A DNA stretch of 64,000 nt, from positions 36,113 through 100,112 of the forward strand of contig NZ_LIXM01000019.1 in assembly GCF_002608565.1 (NCBI RefSeq). Reading direction: 5' to 3'. Source of the DNA: Vibrio sp. PID17_43 (GTDB lineage: Bacteria; Pseudomonadota; Gammaproteobacteria; Enterobacterales; Vibrionaceae). Positions 1 through 9,501 of the stretch are shown piece by piece. The notes under the pieces are model-generated. The model ran no database searches. It saw nothing but the letters and a program-made list of their open reading frames with translations, and was not told the origin of the DNA. The translations under genes and the position numbers were made by a program. Every line of letters starts with the position of its first letter. The first letter of the stretch is position 1.

Positions 1-1
1 G

Positions 2-1009
2 AATGGGCCCAAAAGTATTTATGTTGAACGTTTCGGCAAGTTAGAAAAGACGCCCCATACATTTCTCGATGATCGACATTTGCGTAGCATTATAGACCGT
101 ATCGTTAGCCAAGTAGGGCGACGTATTGATGAATCTTCTCCCATGGTGGATGCTCGCTTAAAAGATGGCTCGCGCTTTAATGCCATTATTCCTCCGCTCG
201 CCATTGATGGTGCGTCTGTTTCTATACGTCGCTTTGCGGTTGAGCGCCTTAATATGAATAACTTATTGGAGCTAGGCTCACTGTCTCCCGAAATGGCTAA
301 GTTTCTTAATGCTGCTGTGGTTGGAGAGATGAACATTCTTATTTCAGGTGGTACGGGTTCAGGTAAAACCACCACTCTGAATATTCTTTCTGGTTTTATT
401 CCTGCCGATCAGCGTATCGTTACTATCGAAGACTCAGCTGAGTTGCAAATGCAACAACCCCACGTAGTTAGGCTTGAGACTAGGCCAGCAAATATCGAAG
501 GAAAAGGGGAGATTTCTCAGCGAGAACTGGTGAAAAACTCTTTACGAATGAGACCCGATCGTATTGTACTTGGTGAGGTGAGGGGCAGCGAAGCCGTTGA
601 TATGCTATCTGCAATGAATACAGGCCATGACGGTTCTCTTGCTACCATTCATGCCAATACGCCACGTGATGCTTTAAGCCGAGTTGAAAATATGTTCTCC
701 ATGGCCGGATGGAATATTTCCACTAAAAATCTTCGCTCTCAAATTGCTTCAGCGATTCATCTTGTCGTCCAGATGGACAGGCAAGAAGATGGTAAGCGCC
801 GTATGGTTAGCATTCAAGAAATCAACGGCATGGAGGGAGAAGTGATCACTATGTCAGAGATATTTAAGTTTCAAAGGCAAGGAGTGGATTCAGAAGGCAA
901 TGTGGTTGGCAGCTATATTGCCACGGGCATCGTACCAGCCTGCCATGATCAACTAGTTAAAAGAGGAATGGATATTCCTTTTGAAATCTTCAACGAGAAG
1001 TTACGTTAG
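2..1009 (+). CDS. tadA: TadA/CpaF secretion ATPase of the Flp (tad) pilus, 5' end missing
   Basis: This is the C-terminal part of the hexameric ATPase that powers assembly of Flp/Tad type IVb pili at the inner membrane. The reading frame is open from base 2, so the gene starts before the window; about 335 codons are present of a family that usually has 420-480. A Walker A motif (GGTGSGKT) is encoded near bases 349-372, a Walker B-like RIVLGEVRG near 559-585, and the conserved histidine region ([12 protein letters not shown]) follows near 640. The stop lies 8 bases before tadB, which has a strong AGGAGG ribosome site, so the genes are cotranscribed. Identification is firm from the motifs and the tadB-tadC-tadD order behind it. 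Confidence 0.95.
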   Translation, partial: NGPKSIYVERFGKLEKTPHTFLDDRHLRSIIDRIVSQVGRRIDESSPMVDARLKDGSRFNAIIPPLAIDGASVSIRRFAVERLNMNNLLELGSLSPEMAKFLNAAVVGEMNILISGGTGSGKTTTLNILSGFIPADQRIVTIEDSAELQMQQPHVVRLETRPANIEGKGEISQRELVKNSLRMRPDRIVLGEVRGSEAVDMLSAMNTGHDGSLATIHANTPRDALSRVENMFSMAGWNISTKNLRSQIASAIHLVVQMDRQEDGKRRMVSIQEINGMEGEVITMSEIFKFQRQGVDSEGNVVGSYIATGIVPACHDQLVKRGMDIPFEIFNEKLR

Positions 1010-1017
1010 GAGGCACT

Positions 1018-1986
1018 ATGGAAGGTCAACTACCACTTTTTTTATTTTTATTGTTCCTCTCGGTATTTTTCATAAGCCAAGCGTTGATCATGCCATCTGC
1101 CGGTAAGAAGGTAAAACATCGCCATCTTGTACAACGAATTAGGCAGAGCCATAAGCATATCGATCAAGAAAGTATTTCTTTGCTACGAGAGAACTCAATT
1201 AAGAACTTATCTAAAGTTGAGCGGTTCTTAGTTCAGTTTACATTGTTTGAAACAATCAAAAAGAAGCTAGAGCTGGCAGGTATAGAAATGACATTTGGTA
1301 AGTTTCTATTGTTCTCGCTTGTGTTAGGGGGAGTCATTGGACTGCTTTTAGCTCTATTTGGGCAAGCTTGGTATATATGTGTTGGTGGTGGGCTTACGTT
1401 ATGGTTAGTCGGGTACTTTTGTGTACAAAAAAAAATTGGTGATAGGTTAATGAAGTTCGAAGAACAGTTGCCAGAAGCGTTAGATATTATCAAACGTGTA
1501 TTGCAAGCTGGTCAGCCAATCAACCAAGCATTTGGTGAGGTCGGGAGTGAGATGCCTGCGCCCATCGGACCAGAGTTTAAGCATACATTCAGCCTTCTTA
1601 ATTATGGTTATGATATGCGTTTGGCGGTGATGCAAATGACTGAGCGAGTGCCAACGGTGTCAATGATGGCGTTTTCGAGTGCCGTTTTACTGCAAAAAGA
1701 AACCGGGGGGAACTTAATTGAGAACATCGAAAAGCTATCTCGAGTTCTTAGAGAACGGTTTAAGTTATCCCGTAAGATTAAAACCATTTCTGCTGAGTCT
1801 AGAGCATCCGCTTGGGTACTAGTGCTCGCACCCTTCGGCATGTACATCATAATGATGCTACTTAAGCCAGATTATGTTTCTTTGCTGCATACTCACCCAA
1901 TGGGAGTAAAAATGGTCTTAGGCGGGATGGTGGCGCTATTTCTTGGCACAATGTGGATCCGTAAAATCGTTAATTTTGAGGTGTGA
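1018..1986 (+). CDS. tadB: TadB, inner-membrane platform protein of the Flp pilus
   Basis: This 322-residue integral membrane protein belongs to the GspF/T2SF family and forms the pilus assembly platform with TadC. There is an N-terminal membrane segment (about residues 4-26), a central hydrophobic pair (about 95-140) and a C-terminal pair (about 260-318). The T2SF domain, about 150-280, contains the typical stretch FEEQLPEALDIIKRVLQAGQ. The start follows AGGAGG by the usual spacing. Its TGA stop overlaps the tadC start, so translation is coupled. Confidence 0.93.
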   Translation: MEGQLPLFLFLLFLSVFFISQALIMPSAGKKVKHRHLVQRIRQSHKHIDQESISLLRENSIKNLSKVERFLVQFTLFETIKKKLELAGIEMTFGKFLLFSLVLGGVIGLLLALFGQAWYICVGGGLTLWLVGYFCVQKKIGDRLMKFEEQLPEALDIIKRVLQAGQPINQAFGEVGSEMPAPIGPEFKHTFSLLNYGYDMRLAVMQMTERVPTVSMMAFSSAVLLQKETGGNLIENIEKLSRVLRERFKLSRKIKTISAESRASAWVLVLAPFGMYIIMMLLKPDYVSLLHTHPMGVKMVLGGMVALFLGTMWIRKIVNFEV

Positions 1987-2924
1987 TGATGGATACACTG
2001 TTATTTAAAATCGATATTAATCAAGAATTACTATTTATTCTGTTTGTTCTCATTACAACGGTGTTATTTGTCATGACTGTCGGTTACGTGATGATCGGTG
2101 TGAATTCTCCGCTCAAACGTAAACTTGCACAGATTACAACAGGTGAAAATGAGAAGTTAGCATCAACTAACAATAAAGTTATCAATACGCTTGAATCATT
2201 AGCACCTTTCACCTCTTCAGGTAATGAAAAAGAACAACAGTCTACGCGAGCGCTGCTGATGCACGCTGGCTTCCACCAAAGCAATGCTCTTACACTGTTT
2301 TATTCAGCGAAATCATTAACCACCATATTTGGAATGCTGGTTGCTGTTGGGTTATATGTGACATTACCTCAATCCAACAAACTGTACATATACATGGCGG
2401 GATGTGCATTTATAGGCCTGATTTTTCCTGACATTATTTTGAAAAAAATGGCCAAGAAAAGGCAAGAACGTTTTCGATCAGGCGTAGCAGATATGCTTGA
2501 TCTTCTAGTTGTGTGTACGGAATCTGGGTTAGGCTTTAATGCATCATTACGCCGCGTTGCCGATGAGATGGTGATATCTCATCCTGATGTGGCAGATGAA
2601 CTCGATACCGTTTGCATGAAAATACAAGCGGGAAAATCAATGCCTGATAGTTTGAGAGAAATGATTATTCGAACCGGACTTACTGAATTTATGGGATTAG
2701 TGAGTATGTTAAGCCATGCCTCTCGAGTCGGTGGCAGTCTTGTCGACTCATTGCGTGAGTATACTGAAGATTATCGAGATAAGAGGCAGCAAGCTGCGGA
2801 AGAAATAGCCGCAAAGATACCCGTGAAAATGATGTTCCCCATGGTACTTTTTATCTGGCCTTGCTTTTTCATTGTCGCAATAGGTCCATCATTAATCACG
2901 CTTTCAGAGGCATTTTCTAAGTAA
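1986..2924 (+). CDS. tadC: TadC, second platform protein of the Flp pilus
   Basis: This protein of about 312 residues is also of the T2SF family. It has an N-terminal membrane segment (about residues 12-35), a central hydrophobic region (about 100-145) and a C-terminal segment that ends in a hydrophobic hairpin (about 275-305). The T2SF core contains DLLVVCTESGLGFNASLRRVA. Two consecutive ATG codons (1986 and 1989), preceded by a GTG, are possible starts; the ATG at 1986 overlaps the tadB stop. TadB and TadC are thought to act as a pair with the TadA ATPase. Confidence 0.93.
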   Translation: MMDTLLFKIDINQELLFILFVLITTVLFVMTVGYVMIGVNSPLKRKLAQITTGENEKLASTNNKVINTLESLAPFTSSGNEKEQQSTRALLMHAGFHQSNALTLFYSAKSLTTIFGMLVAVGLYVTLPQSNKLYIYMAGCAFIGLIFPDIILKKMAKKRQERFRSGVADMLDLLVVCTESGLGFNASLRRVADEMVISHPDVADELDTVCMKIQAGKSMPDSLREMIIRTGLTEFMGLVSMLSHASRVGGSLVDSLREYTEDYRDKRQQAAEEIAAKIPVKMMFPMVLFIWPCFFIVAIGPSLITLSEAFSK

Positions 2925-2957
2925 CAACTAAAATGGACAAAATAAAAGGGAATGATT

Positions 2958-3989
2958 ATGTATAAAGGTCGCGTATTAGTCTTGGCAACCTTACTTTTGG
3001 CGGGGTGTGCCTCTAATGATAGTAAACAAAACAGTTTTGATCACAGCCTATATGCGGGTAAACCCGTTGAGTCATTAACGAATGATACCCCTCCGGAGAG
3101 TGAAGCAGAAGCGATTGCCAGAGGTGATCGTGCATTAAGTAATAAAAATATAGATCTAGCGCTATATGAGTACTTGAGATCGTTGACATTCGAAGAGACT
3201 AAACACAAAGATAAAACACTGTATACGATTGGCCGTATACACCAATCCAGAGGGAATATTGAGTTAGCAGACAAGGCATTCCGTGCGTCATTGGCCGAGA
3301 ACCCCAATCATATTGGAGTGCTAGAGCAATTGGGTAAGGTGTACGTACAGCAAGGGCGCAAAGACATTGGTCTCGCTTACTACTTGAGGGCCGTGAATGC
3401 AGACCAAGTTCGTTTAGGACGAAATGCTGGAGTGACCAAAGAAAGTATTTCATCAGTTAGCGTTCAATCACTGGAATATGACGAGCACTCCCCGAGTCAT
3501 GCTTATGTGGGTTTAGGGGTTATTTTTGATATAAATGGTAATCATGAGTTAGCTCAGCAATTGTTGCGCAAGGCATTAGATATCAAGCCATACAGTGAAA
3601 ATGCATTGGTGAGCCTTGGGTATTCATATTACATGAGTGAAGACTTTGGAAAAGCAAGGCACTTTACGAATGCAGCGCTGCGCATAAATGGTGACAACAA
3701 AAAGGCGATAAACAATCTGGGTTTAATTGCTGTTGCCGATGGTCAGCCACGCCAAGCATTGAATATATTTGCTCAGCACATGACTCAATCAGAGGCACTA
3801 AATAGTGTCGGATACTTTCTCATTATTAAAGAAAAGCCTGATGAAGCCATCCCTTTCCTTCAACAAGCAATAGATAAAAGCCCATCATATTATGCGAAAG
3901 CTAATGAAAACTTAGAGAGAGCTCTGGCTATGGTGAGAAAGGGAAGAGATACCTCAGAACTGACGATTTCTGAACTTAATTTGAAGTAG
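2958..3989 (+). CDS. tadD: TadD-like TPR lipoprotein
   Basis: This is a lipoprotein of about 343 residues with tetratricopeptide repeats, needed for Flp pilus assembly and probably located at the outer membrane as a pilotin or scaffold. A lipoprotein signal peptide ends in LLLAGC (about residues 13-18). TPR-like helices run from about residue 55 to 330. I prefer the ATG at 2958 over the one at 2952 because the AGGGA ribosome site (2947-2951) is then correctly spaced. It is the last gene before a terminator. No tadE, tadF or tadG follows, which is unusual for tad loci. Confidence 0.85.
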   Translation: MYKGRVLVLATLLLAGCASNDSKQNSFDHSLYAGKPVESLTNDTPPESEAEAIARGDRALSNKNIDLALYEYLRSLTFEETKHKDKTLYTIGRIHQSRGNIELADKAFRASLAENPNHIGVLEQLGKVYVQQGRKDIGLAYYLRAVNADQVRLGRNAGVTKESISSVSVQSLEYDEHSPSHAYVGLGVIFDINGNHELAQQLLRKALDIKPYSENALVSLGYSYYMSEDFGKARHFTNAALRINGDNKKAINNLGLIAVADGQPRQALNIFAQHMTQSEALNSVGYFLIIKEKPDEAIPFLQQAIDKSPSYYAKANENLERALAMVRKGRDTSELTISELNLK

Positions 3990-4044
3990 TAGAAAACGGA
4001 TATTAGTGGTCAGCAAGCCAACGTTAATAACATTTTTCAGAACT

Positions 4045-4092
4045 CAAGCATGCATTGCAGATAGATAATTTGCTTTACATGCTTGTTTTTTT
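4045..4092 (+). terminator. Probable rho-independent terminator of the tad operon
   Basis: An 8-bp perfect inverted repeat (CAAGCATG at 4045-4052, CATGCTTG at 4078-4085) is followed directly by seven T. The loop is long (25 bases), so the hairpin is only moderately stable. It lies 56 bases after the tadD stop. Confidence 0.6.
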
Positions 4093-4174
4093 GTCAAGTG
4101 CCATTACATTTTTCATTGTTAGTTACTTTGAAAATGAAATAACATAGACATATCAATTCAATAGTTACTTATCA

Positions 4175-4354
4175 ATGGTTTTTGATTGTCTTTATGCGAC
4201 ATTTTATTACTACTTCAAGTTGTTTAATATTCGAGAAAGAAAACCGACTAAACAGTTCTTGGCAGCAATTAAAGGCTTGTTTACGCCATTTGATGAATTT
4301 CTAGTGTTCATCTTTTTAAATTTTATAACGAATAAATCATGGTGTTTTTTATGA
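4175..4354 (+). CDS. Possible small ORF of 59 codons, unknown
   Basis: An ATG at 4175 opens a 59-codon frame ending in TGA at 4352. The product would be rich in aromatic and hydrophobic residues (a FYYYFKLF stretch near the start, FLVFIFLNF near residues 43-51) with a basic patch (RERKPTK) between. No clear ribosome site precedes it, and the surrounding DNA is AT-rich, so this may be chance or the remnant of a larger membrane protein. The stretch 4093-4398 holds nothing else that I recognise. Confidence 0.2.
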   Translation: MVFDCLYATFYYYFKLFNIRERKPTKQFLAAIKGLFTPFDEFLVFIFLNFITNKSWCFL

Positions 4355-4398
4355 TGGTGTACCTGTTTAATATTAATTAATTTATTTGCAATGTACTA

Positions 4399-5655
4399 TC
4401 ATTGCTTTATCTGTTGGTGGGAGATATTGCAACTATCAGAGTTTTGTGTGTTTTTTGATATTATGTAAGAACTAATTAAGCAAAAAATAAATACAGGTGG
4501 CGAGTAATATAATGTCCCCGACACGAGAGCGTTAGAGAGTAACCCAGATAGGGCGACAATAGGGAAAATGTTTTCAAGTTTTTTTTCTTTAGTGGCACAG
4601 TTATACCCAGAAATAAAAATATAGATAATAAATGAAAGAAATAATAATGTACCTACCAAGCCAAAGTGAAGCAGCCATTGAAATATAAAGTTGTGTGGGT
4701 GCCTAAAAATAGTTCCCGAATATAATATAAATCCTTCTGCGCCATAACCAAATATTGGTTTTTCCTTTATTAATTCAAAAGTATCATGCCATATTTTAAT
4801 TCTATTGCTTGATAAGGTATTTATGTCTTGGGTTTTATATTGCTGAGTTTCCGATAACCTGTTTAGTCCATTCCAAGAATAGATGTTTAATGGTGATGAT
4901 ACCATTAAGGATATAATGATTAAGGAGATTAGCCTAGTAACGCATTTTATATCTGGGTGATGATGTTTGAAGATTAGAAAAAGAGCAAGGAGTAAACTTA
5001 TTGAATACGATAAAATCGCTCCTCTTCCACCAAGCCAAAATAGTAATGATATACTAACTAAAGAGGTGAAAAAGAAAAGTGGATTGTTTAATTTTTTACC
5101 AAGTAGTATTTTCATTGATACTAGCAAAGAGCTAATAATGACAATGTGCCCCAAGTGCCTGATGTTGCTTGATACAATAATCCGTAATCCTTCATTGTAA
5201 TTAATTCCGGTTAAATTTAAGTTGATATCAACAAAAATGAAAAGTGCAGCAATTGAGATGGAATAAGGAAGAAGTTCAAATGGTAGTTTACTTCTGCGGT
5301 TAAAGTAACTAACCAGGCTCAATATAAAAAAGCAATTAGATAGCATAATAAGATATCTAAAGAATGAAATAATAGCCTCTGGGCTCCAGCCAAACGTTTT
5401 TGTAAGTAAAATATTTGACACGGAAATTGATATAATATACGCAATAAAAAAAAAGTATAACGGCTTAAATTTCTGCTGGTAACCTTCGCCTTTCATATTG
5501 TGAAGGATAGAGATTATAGATATCTGAAATGCAAGGATAACTACTTCACCAACAAATGGTAAATAAAAGTGCATAAAAGGGGTGAGGAATACAGCTAAGT
5601 TTAACCTGCTATTAATTAGATCTAGGTTTTCTTGCTTCTCTGCTGTGACTTCCAT
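4399..5655 (-). CDS. O-antigen ligase / Wzy-like polytopic membrane protein
   Basis: This is a membrane protein of about 418 residues with 10-12 hydrophobic segments. Near residues 310-325 it has the Wzy_C family signature, an RIKIWHDTFELIKEKPIFGYGAEGF-type region followed by HPHNFIFQWLLHFG. Proteins of this family ligate O-antigen to lipid A core, polymerise glycan repeats or transfer glycans to pilins; which applies cannot be read from sequence. I chose the ATG at 5655 because GGAAG lies 5 bases upstream on the minus strand; a TTG 12 bases further out is less likely. The gene is distinctly AT-rich compared with its neighbours, which suggests acquisition by transfer. No other polysaccharide genes are nearby; the tad pilus genes are. 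Confidence 0.75.
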   Translation of the reverse strand: MEVTAEKQENLDLINSRLNLAVFLTPFMHFYLPFVGEVVILAFQISIISILHNMKGEGYQQKFKPLYFFFIAYIISISVSNILLTKTFGWSPEAIISFFRYLIMLSNCFFILSLVSYFNRRSKLPFELLPYSISIAALFIFVDINLNLTGINYNEGLRIIVSSNIRHLGHIVIISSLLVSMKILLGKKLNNPLFFFTSLVSISLLFWLGGRGAILSYSISLLLALFLIFKHHHPDIKCVTRLISLIIISLMVSSPLNIYSWNGLNRLSETQQYKTQDINTLSSNRIKIWHDTFELIKEKPIFGYGAEGFILYSGTIFRHPHNFIFQWLLHFGLVGTLLFLSFIIYIFISGYNCATKEKKLENIFPIVALSGLLSNALVSGTLYYSPPVFIFCLISSYIISKNTQNSDSCNISHQQIKQ

Positions 5656-5856
5656 GTCTACTTCCAAGTAATGTTTATAATGATATCAAAGTAAATGCAT
5701 AATTATTATTTTATTGTTTTGTTTTCTATTTTTCCATTTTTGGTTCTAGTAATTTCAATCTAATGTTTGTAACTGTGTGCTATGTCAAGTTTATATATAG
5801 CTTGCTTTCGGTATTTCATTTTTATAAAAAATAATGAGCAAAAAGCTATCCAGAAT

Positions 5857-5895
5857 AAAAAAGCGCACAAGGGAATGCCCGTGTGCGCTTTTTTT
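5857..5895. terminator. Bidirectional rho-independent terminator after chrA
   Basis: GCGCACA (5863-5869) pairs with TGTGCGC (5882-5888), with an inner GGG/CCC extension, flanked by six A on the left and seven T on the right. On the minus strand it lies 20 bases after the chrA stop; on the plus strand it could also block readthrough. Confidence 0.85.
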
Positions 5896-5908
5896 GCTGC
5901 AAATCCTT

Positions 5909-7048
5909 TTACATCATGCCTTGAGCAATGCCTGCACCAACAAAGAAAACAATCATCCACAGCACAGACAAGTTGAGCTTCTTATGCAGATAGAAACCCG
6001 CAATGACTAGGGCGATGTCGATGGGGGCGATAACCGCGCTGCTGAATACGGGTTGGTAAAGTGCTGCTAGTAGCAGGCCCACCACCGATGCGTTGACGCC
6101 ATTAATTGCGCCCGAGATGACCGGTTTACCCGCCAGTGCTTGCCAGTTCTTTAGTACGCCAAGCAGTAACAAGAAGCCTGGCAGGAAAACCCCTAACGTT
6201 GCCACTAATGCACCTAGAATTGGCGCATCGGAGAGTTCGTAACCAATGTAAGTGGCGAAGGTAAACATCGGCCCTGGTACCGCCTGCGCCGCTGCGTACC
6301 CCGTTAGAAAGGCATCTTGGCTGAGTTGGTCACCAACGATATTCTGCAGCAGCGGAAGCACCACATGACCGCCACCAAATACCAAACTGCCTGCCTGGAA
6401 GAAATCACTGAACAAACCGAGCATCGGCATGGTGTGCGCCACAAACGGCAGACCAATCAATAGGGCAGCGAACAGAGCGAGTGGGGCGATGGTTGGTTTA
6501 AACGGTTCAACTGGTGCTGCTGATTCATTCTTTAGGTATTGAGTACCAATCAAACCGGCCACAACCAACACGAGCATTTGCGTCATGATGCTTGGTGCCA
6601 GCAACAGGGCAATGGCGGTTGCCACACATAAACCAGCGGTCAGCTTGCTTTGGCAGAAGTTTTTGTACATCCCCCAAGTGGCATCAGCCACAACCACAAC
6701 CGCAAGCAATTTCAAGCCGTGAACGATGTTTTGGAACAGTGCGGTATCGGTAATTTGGCTACTCACCATCGCAAGCGCCAGCATAATCATCACTGAAGGC
6801 AGCGTGAAACCAAGAAACGCCATGCACGCGCCACCCAGACCACCACGCTTGTAGCCTAGCGCAAAGCCAACTTGGCTTGAGCCAGGGCCTGGTAGAAATT
6901 GACTTAACGCCACGATTTGAGCGTATTCGCTGTCTTCGATCCATTTGAGTTTTTCAACGAACGTTTGGCGGAAGTAACCGATGTGCGCCGCAGGGCCACC
7001 GAAACTGATCCAACCAAGCCAAAAAAAGGTTTTAAAAATGGTAAACAT
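5909..7048 (-). CDS. chrA: ChrA family chromate/anion transporter
   Basis: This is a 379-residue inner-membrane transporter of the CHR family, the usual length for two-domain members. Both CHR halves are visible: the N-terminal half has WLGWISFGGPAAHIGYF (about residues 10-26) and SQFLPGPGSSQVGFALG (about 49-65), and the C-terminal half has GSLVFGGGHVVLPLL (about 220-234) and AVPGPMFTFATYIGY. Known members export chromate or take up sulfate-like anions. It is divergently placed to a LysR regulator 111 bases away and ends before a strong terminator, so it is a single-gene unit. Confidence 0.9.
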   Translation of the reverse strand: MFTIFKTFFWLGWISFGGPAAHIGYFRQTFVEKLKWIEDSEYAQIVALSQFLPGPGSSQVGFALGYKRGGLGGACMAFLGFTLPSVMIMLALAMVSSQITDTALFQNIVHGLKLLAVVVVADATWGMYKNFCQSKLTAGLCVATAIALLLAPSIMTQMLVLVVAGLIGTQYLKNESAAPVEPFKPTIAPLALFAALLIGLPFVAHTMPMLGLFSDFFQAGSLVFGGGHVVLPLLQNIVGDQLSQDAFLTGYAAAQAVPGPMFTFATYIGYELSDAPILGALVATLGVFLPGFLLLLGVLKNWQALAGKPVISGAINGVNASVVGLLLAALYQPVFSSAVIAPIDIALVIAGFYLHKKLNLSVLWMIVFFVGAGIAQGMM

Positions 7049-7123
7049 GTTGAGCCTGATTATCTAAAAGCATTGTTGCTAATTTATCGAATGCTCTAAA
7101 ATGATTCAAATTAATAGTTTTAA

Positions 7124-7141
7124 TTTCATCTATGAATGAAA
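7124..7141. promoter_or_regulatory. Inverted repeat in the chrA-LysR divergent promoter region
   Basis: TTTCAT (7124-7129) and ATGAAA (7136-7141) form a 6-bp inverted repeat with a 6-base spacer, 18 bases before the LysR start codon. It is a candidate autoregulatory site of the LysR protein; AT-rich chance symmetry is possible. Confidence 0.3.
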
Positions 7142-7159
7142 TGGGATTAGGTGTGTTGA

Positions 7160-8077
7160 GTGAAAGATGATATCCAGTGGCGCAATATCGATTTAAATTT
7201 GTTGGTGACGTTCTCTTATCTTTATCGTTATCGCAGCGTCAGTTTAGCGGCAGAAAAGAGTTTCGTGAGTCAGTCGGCAATGAGCCATAGTTTATCGCGT
7301 TTGAGATTGTTGTTTGATGATCCGTTGTTTGAGCGCAAGGGCCACAAGATGGATCCGACCGAGCATGCGCATCACATTGCTCCGACCGTGCATCATTTGC
7401 TCGACTCGATTGCCAAAGACTTACTGACTAAGTCGGTATTTCAGCCAGAAAACTACACTGGAGTGTGTCGGGTTGGTCTGACGGATTACGCCGAGTTCAT
7501 CTTCGCCCCACAGCTTTATGATGAGATCCGCAAACGCGCACCAGAAGCGCAAATCAGTTTTATCAATGTCAACCGCAGTAACTATGTCGCGATTACTGAG
7601 AACGATAAGTTGGACGTCATCATTGGCAGCATGCCAGTGCTTGATGACAACTTTGATAGCCAGTACCTGTACACAGAAAAGCATGTCTGCTTGTGTGACA
7701 AGCGGGTATTGAAAGGAGAAAGCGAGTTGTCGATTTCGGCTTTTGCCAATATTGAACAAGCCTTAGTGAGCCCTGACGGCAGTTTAAGTACACAAGTAGA
7801 CAAAAAGCTCGCCGAACATGGTTTGAGCCGCAAGGTAACGGTTGCCTCGCGCAATTTTCTTACTATTCGAAATTTACTCAAACAGCGTGAACTGATTGCG
7901 ATTGTTCCAGAGAAAATGGCGTTGTCGGATGGTTTTTCTGACGATTTAGTTACTGTGAAACCACCTATTGCTGTCGCTGATTTTGACATTGCGATGTTGT
8001 GGCACACCAGTCGAAATAATGAAGATAAAGGATTATGGCTGCGGGAATTAGTCGCAGAAATTGTGACCTCCAAATAG
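7160..8077 (+). CDS. LysR-family transcriptional regulator next to chrA
   Basis: This 305-residue regulator has a winged helix-turn-helix at residues 8-66 (SVSLAAEKSFVSQSAMSHSL as recognition region) and a periplasmic-binding-protein-like effector domain from about 92 to 300. The start is a GTG at 7160: an in-frame TGA immediately upstream excludes a longer protein, and GGATTAGG provides a weak ribosome site. Divergent placement suggests control of chrA, as is common for LysR regulators; this is inference. The effector is unknown. Confidence 0.85.
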   Translation: MKDDIQWRNIDLNLLVTFSYLYRYRSVSLAAEKSFVSQSAMSHSLSRLRLLFDDPLFERKGHKMDPTEHAHHIAPTVHHLLDSIAKDLLTKSVFQPENYTGVCRVGLTDYAEFIFAPQLYDEIRKRAPEAQISFINVNRSNYVAITENDKLDVIIGSMPVLDDNFDSQYLYTEKHVCLCDKRVLKGESELSISAFANIEQALVSPDGSLSTQVDKKLAEHGLSRKVTVASRNFLTIRNLLKQRELIAIVPEKMALSDGFSDDLVTVKPPIAVADFDIAMLWHTSRNNEDKGLWLRELVAEIVTSK

Positions 8078-8112
8078 TTCGGATCGTAAATGCTTCTCTC
8101 ATACAAATGTTG

Positions 8113-8139
8113 TGAAAACGTTTAACTTAAGCGTTTTCA
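8113..8139. promoter_or_regulatory. 27-bp near-perfect palindrome resembling LacI-family operators
   Basis: TGAAAACG (8113-8120) and CGTTTTCA (8132-8139) are perfect inverted arms, and the 11 bases between are also symmetric except for one base pair and the centre. The arms contain the AAACGTTT-like core typical of LacI-family operators. It lies between two convergent genes, where no promoter is expected, 104 bases beyond the end of the ebgR-like gene. Confidence 0.55.
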
Positions 8140-8192
8140 AATTGTATATCGAGATAGCTGCGCGGAATAAATGAGACGTTGAAAATGAAATA

Positions 8193-8217
8193 TTAAAAAG
8201 CACTGAAATTACAGTGC
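8193..8217 (-). terminator. Terminator of the ebgR-like gene
   Basis: GCACTG (8200-8205) pairs with CAGTGC (8212-8217) over a 6-base loop. On the minus strand the stem is followed by a TTTTTAATA tract. It lies 25 bases after the stop of the ebgR-like gene. Confidence 0.75.
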
Positions 8218-8242
8218 GTTAAAGAAATGAGTATTCCAGTCT

Positions 8243-9277
<1,035 letters not shown>

Positions 9278-9315
9278 TCAACTATTTTAAACAGCTAGTT
9301 ACGAATGCACAAACG

Positions 9316-9333
9316 TTTAGTAAAACGGTTTAC
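9316..9333. promoter_or_regulatory. LacI-type operator upstream of the ebgR-like gene
   Basis: GTAAAACGGTTTAC (9320-9333) is a palindrome with a central CG, the hallmark of LacI-family operators. It overlaps TTTAGTAAAAC, which recurs inverted at about 9399-9409. An AAACGTTT (9311-9318) stands directly beside it. It lies 81-98 bases before the ebgR start, so autoregulation is likely. Confidence 0.5.
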
Positions 9334-9439
9334 TCTGGTCCTTCGTCGAAATCTCATCGCCTTTCAAGAGCCGAGTTTGGTCTAACAGAAGGGGGTTTTA
9401 CTAAACTCATTCCTTCTTGCTACGTTTCTTTATTATTTG

Positions 9440-9455
9440 GTGGAAACGTTTACAC
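9440..9455. promoter_or_regulatory. GalR operator (external) of the gal operon
   Basis: On the minus strand the 16 bases read GTGTAAACGTTTCCAC, which differs at one position from the E. coli gal external operator as I remember it. Its centre is 18 bases from the centre of a CRP-like site and about 60 bases before the predicted galE transcription start. Confidence 0.75.
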
Positions 9456-9457
9456 TA

Positions 9458-9473
9458 TTTGAAACTGATCACG
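9458..9473. promoter_or_regulatory. CRP-binding site of the gal promoter
   Basis: TTTGA-N6-TCACG matches 8 of 10 conserved positions of TGTGA-N6-TCACA. The centre (9465.5) lies about 41.5 bases before the start expected from the extended -10 TGGTAGACT (hexamer 9496-9501), the class II position used at E. coli galP1. Confidence 0.6.
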
Positions 9474-9492
9474 GAATTAGATCGGATTTGAT

Positions 9493-9501
9493 TGGTAGAC
9501 T
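9493..9501 (+). promoter_or_regulatory. Probable extended -10 element of the gal promoter
   Basis: TGGTAGACT has the TGn extension and a weak -10 hexamer TAGACT. No good -35 hexamer stands at the right distance, as expected for a CRP-dependent class II promoter. Transcription would begin near 9507-9508. Confidence 0.45.
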
